NCBI GenBank assembly: GCA_000697355.1
Contig: JNEN01001212.1
Location: 62,001-126,000, forward strand
Direction: 5' to 3'
DNA from: Syncephalastrum monosporum B8922
Lineage: Eukaryota; Mucoromycota; Mucoromycetes; Mucorales; Syncephalastraceae
Length of the DNA stretch: 64,000 nucleotides
Numbering within the stretch: position 1 is the first letter of the stretch; each line of letters opens with the position of its first letter. Made by a program: the position numbers and the translations under genes. The notes below the pieces were generated by a model. That model had not been told where the DNA came from. It did no database searches and saw nothing but the letters and a program-made list of their open reading frames with translations. This document shows, in pieces, positions 57,754 to 64,000 of the stretch.

Positions 57754-60700
57754 GTATCATGCGCCAAATGTCTGCCCCACGCCCATCGGTTTGATAAATA
57801 TGAAACTGAAACTCGAAGATGCATTCTACTGCACAGCTCAAGATGAGGCAGTGGCCAAAATGTCATGAACATGCATGAACACCCCGGATCCAGCCGTTAA
57901 GTATGTGAAAGAGGTGAGGTATAGTCCACGAGAGATGATTTCGGAACGAAATTTCGTAGGCTAATAATAGTGTTCTTACATAAATGCACATACATTTAAC
58001 TTCATTATTATCTGGTAATCAGCGTCAGAGTATAATCCGTTATACTTTGAAGAGTGAACTCTTTATGGGTCGCTTTCGCAGAAGTGGAAGGATCTCCATG
58101 CTGAGCAGGTTTGAAGGCAAAACATTGGTAAAACTGTCAGTCGTTCAATCAATAATGCTTGGTTTTGCTAGCTATTGCTACATGTCATTACCGCAGTAAC
58201 AGGATCACTTGTAGTAAAGGGGTTTTGTAATTTCAGGGTACACAATAAGGTACTAGATATATATCATACGCAGAGAAAATTAATATGGCATAGTCTATAC
58301 GTTTACTTTTATTTAATTTTAGATATACTCAGTATATTGGTATATATTACTGTCTCCTTCGTCTATGGCTCATTATTCTCACATAATTAGGCGACTAGTC
58401 TAATATTTAACCGATGCATTTGATAACATTGCTGCCATTAGATACTGCGGCAGCGGGAGAAACGGCTGATATGTACAGCGTTATACATGTCATAGGCTAG
58501 CTAAATGTATAAATCAGATTATTCATCGGGTTAAATACCATTTGTAGAGCATCGTATGATTGAATGCTAGACAAAGTATCTTTAAACGTATGTGAAGCAG
58601 ATAGCAGAATACCATTGCTCGTTTAGTTGATTACGTACGAGCTATTACCTCGTATTTACGAAGAAACCATACCATAAACTTTTCAATAAATTAACCGAGC
58701 GACTCTCAATGACTGAGTGACTTACACTGCATTTAGAAGTAGGTCAGCGTTGATTGTGTAGTCAAGCTCTTTGTATAGACTGCCGGTATCTGCAAGGTTT
58801 GTTGTTATTCAACTAGCTAACATGCGTCTTGTGCGTATCAGAGGTTTCAAATAGCGGCTATGCCAAGGGGACCACGCAACGTCGGACATCCGTTCCATTG
58901 TGAACATTACCTTTATTCAAAGACAGCAAATAACGACGGCTGCCTATATGGCAATGATGCATATATCAGTACTTTTCCTTGTTGCAGTGGGCTGAGGCGT
59001 GAATTCCAATAGCGCGCACTCCACGCTCCACAAGTAATTTACAGGGTCGGTCATCTTAAAGTTGCACACGCCATTTGCAAACGAGCGATTCACCAAAGGA
59101 CAGCCATTTTACACGTGTCGGAGTGCTAGCAAACTTGGAACTAACAGCCAACAAGAAAGTTGCTGGTCAGTGCGTGCGCGCTCTTGCACGAAAGACCCTT
59201 CTTGATCAATGCAACAACGTGTAAGCTATAACATTACAAGTATGTATGTATCAAGCTAAAATGCTAACAATGAGCAAAAATGTGAAAGCAAGGCCTAAAA
59301 GATGTTCGTAGATGCCAACTTAACACGTTGTCTCGAGCTACCGAGAAAGGCTAAAGCATACGCTTGCAGATGAAAGGCCCCAGCCCGTTGGTCTTTGTTT
59401 TACCGACCTGGTACCTTTGGTACTCAAATTCCGTCTTCACGGGCTTGGGCTTAGATATGTGCTACTATACGCATTAATCCCTAAAAATTTATGTCAGAAA
59501 AAAAATTTGGCTGACAGGAACCACGTCGGGTTAAAGATTACATGGAGAGAGGCGCCGATCACAGTATACATGTGCTAAAATGGTATTGTATGCCTCTCTG
59601 AAATTGAACACAAATTCATATTGCCCACAGCTTGTGCGTCCCTAATAAGATTACATCAGCGCCAAAGCCCCTCACGGCTACACTGAAAGGCGGACCATAC
59701 ATGGGGGATAGCTGCGTGAAGAAGCAGATACGACGAAAAGTATACATGTATAAATGCTGGCAGCCAGCGCTCAGGACTCTCAAACACCGTATTAAAGAGC
59801 GGCGGCTTTTTTTCTATATGACATGTTGCAATGTTGAATCTTGATTCGTCCCACCTCAAAGCGTGAGGGGACAATTTCTCCTTGTTAAGCTTTTAGTGTA
59901 GAAAAAAAACTTATGCGCTGCGCGTAGCACAAGCGGAGAATGACAAGCGGCACCACAGCACCACAGCACAGCAGCACAGCAGCAGAAAGATGCTTGAATT
60001 GCCCGTGAACAGCGGACACAGCCGTTCATGCAGCTAACGAGCGCGCTTGTATTCTGCATAGCCCAGCCCTCCCCGCCTGACACGGGTACAGCCGAGATTG
60101 CCGTGCGAGAGTATTTGCGATTACTGTGAACTTTTTTTAATTCGTCTCTACACCGTATCAATCTCTGGACCATTCCATGCCGCGGCCCAGTCATCTCAGC
60201 GGAAATGCGTCGCATGATCGTCTGGTCTGGGGTATGGGCTGATGTGCTTTTGCGTCACCTATGGCGCCACCCTTCAAAGACTGAATCGGTCTTTTTTCTC
60301 CATTAAACCACCACCTTTTTATTTTTCATTGCTATAGACTGCTACATGTTACCATTGGTAACCCTAAGTTATGAATGCTTGGTTGGGACGTGCAAGCGAC
60401 TCGGACATTGGCTATGCAAACAAAGACCTGAAGCACGAGCTGGTCGAGTAGACTGAAGCTAGCAAATGAACGGGTACCGCAAAGATTTTAGACCAGTATC
60501 ACCCACGAGCTTCCTTTTGCACAGCCACCGAAACCACACTAAAAATTCGGAGGCCGCTGAAGGACGGCACTAAAGCCAAAGGAAGAGCACTGACTGATGC
60601 TAATGAGTATACGGCAATGTTTTTGACAATGAGTCTAGTGATTTAGACTACAGTGACGCTTAACAAAGAGGATATGGTGTCGACTAACTGCTGCATAATG

Positions 60701-61116
60701 CCGCTGCCACGTTTCAATGCGCGTAAAGATGTCTAAAAGACACATCATCTTCCTAGAGAAACCAATGGACGTCAATTCAGGACGAAAATCTTGCAGAAAA
60801 TATAGCTCGCGTATGGGCGCACAGATTTGTGGAGGTCAATACTTTTCCGTCCAGGGTGAACAACCCGTCCAAATCAAGGATACAGGCGGCGTGTCAAACA
60901 CCAAAAGAGGAATAACTCACCAGAGTACCTTTGATCAGAGCATCAATGCCAGGCCTCTCTTTGTCTCTCTATGTGACCACCTGTGTCTCTGTCATTACTA
61001 TCCGATCATGCCGCTGGACATCCAAGAGCGCCAAGCCGGCGCCGAGCCACTTGTTACAATGTCACAGAAATAATTGCATTGACCCTCCGTCATCAAGATG
61101 CCAGTTAATAAAAACG
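57754..61116. other. Gene-poor interval inside the long inverted repeat
   Basis: About 3.4 kb of AT-rich sequence. Short frames at 59656-59874 (-; contains RWDESRFNI) and 59856-60215 (-) faintly recall decayed transposase text but lack a catalytic core. A frame at 60717-61073 (+) has no domain. No RNA gene recognised. Confidence 0.4.
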
Positions 61117-61123
61117 TATATAA
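61117..61123 (+). promoter_or_regulatory. TATA box of thaumatin-like gene B
   Basis: TATATAA about 55 bp upstream of the start codon at 61175. Confidence 0.7.
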
Positions 61124-61174
61124 GTACACGAACTTTCCACTTACTCAACCTCATCCAACACATCTATCATTAAA

Positions 61175-61846
61175 ATGTACAGCCTCCTCAAGATTGCCAC
61201 CCTTGCCGCGCTTGCCGGTCTCTCCACCGCCGCCAACATCAATGTTGTCAACAAGTGTGCCTACACCGTCCAGGTTGGCAAGCTTACCAACGGCGAGCCT
61301 ACCGCCACCAACACCGCCATCAACGCTGGTGCTTCGCACAACTTCCCCGTTGCTGACAACTGGGGTGGTCGCTTCTGGGGTCGCAAGAACTGCGTTGGTC
61401 CCTGCACTAACCCCGCTGGTGGTGCTGACCCTGCCTCGCTCGCCGAATTCACCTTCAAGGGCGCCGGTGGCCAGGACTTCTATGATGTCTCTTTCGTCGA
61501 TGGCTACAACCTTCCCATCCAGATCTCTCCCATCAACGGCCAGAAGGCTGGTGACGGCAAGTACGCTTGTGGTTCGCCCACCTGCGCCAAGCTTCCCGCT
61601 TGCCCTGCTGCTCTCCAGGTGAACGGTGGCCCCGTCAACGGTGGCTGCCAGTCTGCCTGCGCCAAGTGGAACACCGAGGAGTACTGCTGCACTGGTGCCC
61701 ACAACACCCCCGACAAGTGCCCCGCCAGCAGCTTCTCCAAGCAGGTCAAGGACGCTTGCCCCGACGTCTACAGCTACGCCTACGACGACAAGACCTCGAC
61801 CTACACCTGCAAGGCCACTGGCTACACCGTCACTTTCTGCCCTTAA
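61175..61846 (+). CDS. Secreted thaumatin-like protein (copy B)
   Basis: A single exon encodes 223 residues, starting MYSLLKIATLAALAGLSTA, a signal peptide nearly identical to copy A. The mature part keeps the same fold: FPVADNWGGRFWGRKNC, CTNPAGGADPASLAEFTFKG, QDFYDVSFVDGYNLPIQISP, CGSPTCAKLPACP, and a C-terminus identical to copy A over the last 29 residues (CPDVYSYAYDDKTSTYTC to GYTVTFCP). Differences cluster after the first Cys and around the GGPVNGGCQSACAKW insertion (two extra residues). It lies inside the long inverted repeat, in the opposite orientation to copy A, and has its own TATA box. Codons are strongly C-ending, as in highly expressed fungal genes. Family certain, role unknown. 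Confidence 0.91.
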   Translation: MYSLLKIATLAALAGLSTAANINVVNKCAYTVQVGKLTNGEPTATNTAINAGASHNFPVADNWGGRFWGRKNCVGPCTNPAGGADPASLAEFTFKGAGGQDFYDVSFVDGYNLPIQISPINGQKAGDGKYACGSPTCAKLPACPAALQVNGGPVNGGCQSACAKWNTEEYCCTGAHNTPDKCPASSFSKQVKDACPDVYSYAYDDKTSTYTCKATGYTVTFCP

Positions 61847-63245
61847 GAGCTTGGGCACATCCTGTCATAGAAGGATTCTTCCGAATGTCTCTACTCTCTA
61901 CTCTTATTCATCATACCACATCACTATAATAAATGAGGGATTTTCAACTCTCAATTCCAATGTTGTTGCATCTTTTTATTAATTTAAAACCTTTTATCGA
62001 TGTGTAAGTGGGATTGGTAAGTCATGGAGCATAATTAACCACTAAGGGAGGAGCTACTACAGTACACCTTCGTCGGTGAAATGGGTTTTTAGTATATAGG
62101 CCCAGCGAGGATGCCCTGGTAGATTTTAGTAGGTGCACATTGGCCTGAATAGCTTTAAGGAAGACCAATGCAGTTTTATGTGAGCCTACGTGAGCCTATG
62201 TGAGCTTGCATGAAACAGGCCGTAGTATTTTCTCAATTCTGCATCAAAAATTTGAAACTGCGTTATAAAAGCTACATGGACTGCTACATAGGCCTACATA
62301 CACTGTACTACTTATATATTACATACGCTTGCTTAAAATTTTACCTCCTAATAGTGGTTTGAGCGTCCTATCCGGCCTATCTTGCCGATCTAGGTCTAAC
62401 CAGACCCAGGAAACCTACATGACTCTCTCCGGTGTATGTGCACTAGAGGGATAAAGCTCTCCTCTGGTGGCCGGTTTATGTTTTAGGAAGAATGCATTAG
62501 ATTTCCGGTATAACCCGGTAAACGGAGAGCATCCTATCCTATATAATCTTCACTCATTGAGCTTGGTACAAGCGATGTTATTCCATGCTGTCATGATACC
62601 GTAGAAATTTGATCCCTCAGATGACAAAGATTGTTGCCATTGCTCCCATATTGTGAGATGTCAAGCCCCTGTGGCGAACACCATGAGGTGTTCCAACGGC
62701 GTCAGTTCATGATCGCTGTAGGGGCAGCGGTCAAAAATTATTCCACTTTCGAGTTACCCCGCATATCGGTCTTCGAGTTTCAGCTTCTTCGCGATCTCTT
62801 TTTGCTTCACATGTCTAAGAAACATTGTTTGGAAGACTTTACGGTACTTCATGATGGCATTTCATATATGTTATAGGAGGAGGATGAAAATATTGAGACT
62901 ATAGAATAAAGATGAAAGGTACAAGCACTTCACCACTTCATGCTGTTGCCTTTCGTCTGAACTGACACATAATAGGTCCATGGACATAAAGTATCATGTT
63001 ATTTAAATCAACAATGATGGTTGTGCATCAACATTATTTGACAGGAGCCTAATGAGCTTGCTCCAGTCCGACTTGTCGAGAGATTCCCGAGCATATACTA
63101 CGGGATTGGTAAAGGGCTCACGAGTCATGCAATGTTTTTTGTTTAGCGTCTCGAGGAACGCTCGTCACGTTCAGTGGGATTTTTGGACGGCAGAATCCCT
63201 CCGTTCGCTTGCGGTTCTCATACTGCTCGTAATGGACAGTAAAAA
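61847..63245. other. Intergenic with decayed element text
   Basis: 3' flank of thaumatin-like gene B (AATAAA near 61927), then AT-rich sequence. A short tandem GTGAGCCTA is present near 62180-62205. On the minus strand near 63120-63245 one frame reads IVIFTVHYEQYENRKRTEGF, a plausible continuation of the decayed frame to its right. Confidence 0.4.
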
Positions 63246-63559
63246 TTACAATTTGGCTTTCTTGAAAGCGATGATTTGGGTCTTTCGACGATGCTCAGAA
63301 CCAATATAGCATAAATAGAAGTTCATGGGCCAATTTTCCAGGTAACACTTCTTTTTATGAGCAGCTTTCCAGCTATACTGGTGGGAATCTGAAAAGGGAA
63401 CACTTTTCTGTACATTGGCTGTGCATACTGCATAATTCAGTGCGCGGCCTTGTTTACTAGGTCGATAAGCTAAAGATAGTACCGCAGTGGACCCGAAATC
63501 CATACGTTTAATTGATGGTAGGGACGCGGTGCGGGGGGACTTCACTACCGCTATAAATA
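63246..63559 (-). pseudogene. Possible decayed transposon ORF (RuvC-like, Fanzor/TnpB-type suspected)
   Basis: The minus-strand frame reads SIKRMDFGSTAVLSLAYRPS, then SDSHQYSWKAAHKKKCYLEN. An Asp-x-Gly stretch followed about 40 residues later by a Tyr/Lys-rich block recalls the RuvC-I region of TnpB/Fanzor nucleases common in some fungi. The frame then breaks; a shifted frame continues further left. The frame also runs right into the inverted-repeat arm. This is a tentative reading without a complete catalytic triad. Confidence 0.25.
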
Positions 63560-64000
63560 TCATGCAAATAGGTGCTTGCACTATGAGAGATATTTTAATG
63601 CAGAATTGCGCCACCTGCGCCTTCTCAATCTGCAGTTTATTTACTGTACATATATGCAATATGTCTCCGTTACCATTGTCTCAAAATTGTATAAATATTT
63701 AGCTTCAAAACAATAGTTATTGTTGAATTACATTTGGATATATGCTATATGTCTGGTCAAAGATTTGTAATGTGCTTGATGTCGCTCTATACACACGGCC
63801 TCCGAAATGGATTTGGTGTGCGTCTCACATTTAGAGCATATTTTATGGTGCCTGTGTAACTCGGACGGAGAAAATCCTTCCTACGTCAATGCCCGCGCAC
63901 CGCCCGCCATGGTCACCAGGAACAAACTCGCAGGACAGCAAAGCCCCATATGAGTATGGTCGAGCCTGGATACGAGTTGCATTGTGTCAATTTGCGCGGA
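63560..64000 (-). repeat. Right arm of the long inverted repeat (reaches the window edge)
   Basis: Reverse complement of 54741-55181, apparently perfect over 441 bp. The last base of the window pairs with 54741, so the true arm may be longer. Confidence 0.93.

Noticed and set aside
59656..60215. Two minus-strand frames faintly like mariner transposase (RWDESRFNI)
   Set aside because: Only one short motif-like string, no catalytic DDE/D triad, and the frames do not join.
61151..61858. 235-codon frame antisense to thaumatin-like gene B, and a similar one antisense to copy A
   Set aside because: Strong C-ending codons keep the antisense frame open. The sense strand has signal peptide, fold motifs and TATA box.

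Overview
The window is nuclear DNA of a filamentous fungus. Genes are dense and packed head to head or tail to tail. Most coding regions are cut by short introns of about 45 to 120 bp with GT..AG ends, a few with GC..AG ends. Fungus-typical families are present: a Pil1/Lsp1 eisosome protein, a Skt5/Chs4 chitin synthase activator, a Cdc11-class septin, an STB6-like protein and an ankyrin plus DIL protein. The intron density rules out a Saccharomyces-type yeast. The family mix fits an early-diverging, Mucoromycota-like mould, but that placement is inference. No tRNA, rRNA, CRISPR array or bacterial-type operon was seen.

Region 1 (1-6.4 kb): the 5' part of condensin CAP-G (minus), arginyl-tRNA-protein transferase ATE1, the GPN-loop GTPase GPN2 and a Pil1-family protein. 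Region 2 (6.7-12 kb): one small zinc-finger-like ORF, one poorly resolved multi-exon gene that is probably a membrane protein (8.9-10.9 kb), and otherwise AT-rich sequence without clear genes. Region 3 (12-31.8 kb): a mini RING-H2 protein, SRP receptor beta, an STB6-like protein, the Rad2/XPG nuclease, a PRKRIP1 homologue, an ankyrin-DIL protein, a Skt5-like protein with a CaaX end, and a carnitine acyltransferase. Region 4 (32-39.4 kb): sparse, with orphan genes, including a single-exon secretory or multi-pass protein preceded by a minisatellite. Region 5 (39.5-52 kb): septin, a large kelch-repeat membrane protein, a CNBP/Gis2 zinc-knuckle protein, SEN54, a prolyl oligopeptidase family enzyme with a probable mitochondrial presequence, and a sulfotransferase-fold protein.

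Region 6 (52-64 kb) differs from the rest. It is gene-poor and rich in repeats. It holds two close thaumatin-like paralogues in opposite orientation, a Lys/Glu-rich repeat family in at least three copies (two of them a close inverted pair), and a 441-bp inverted repeat that appears perfect. The two arms lie at 54741-55181 and at the extreme right edge of the window, so the repeat may continue beyond it. About 8.4 kb lies between the arms, including one thaumatin-like gene. This is the best candidate here for a mobile or rearranged unit.

Several housekeeping pairs share short divergent promoters: CAP-G/ATE1, SRP receptor beta/STB6-like, RAD2/PRKRIP1 and GIS2/SEN54. The genes serve unrelated core functions (chromosome condensation, protein arginylation, GTPase assembly factors, DNA repair, cell wall and septum, tRNA splicing). 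No single pathway links them.
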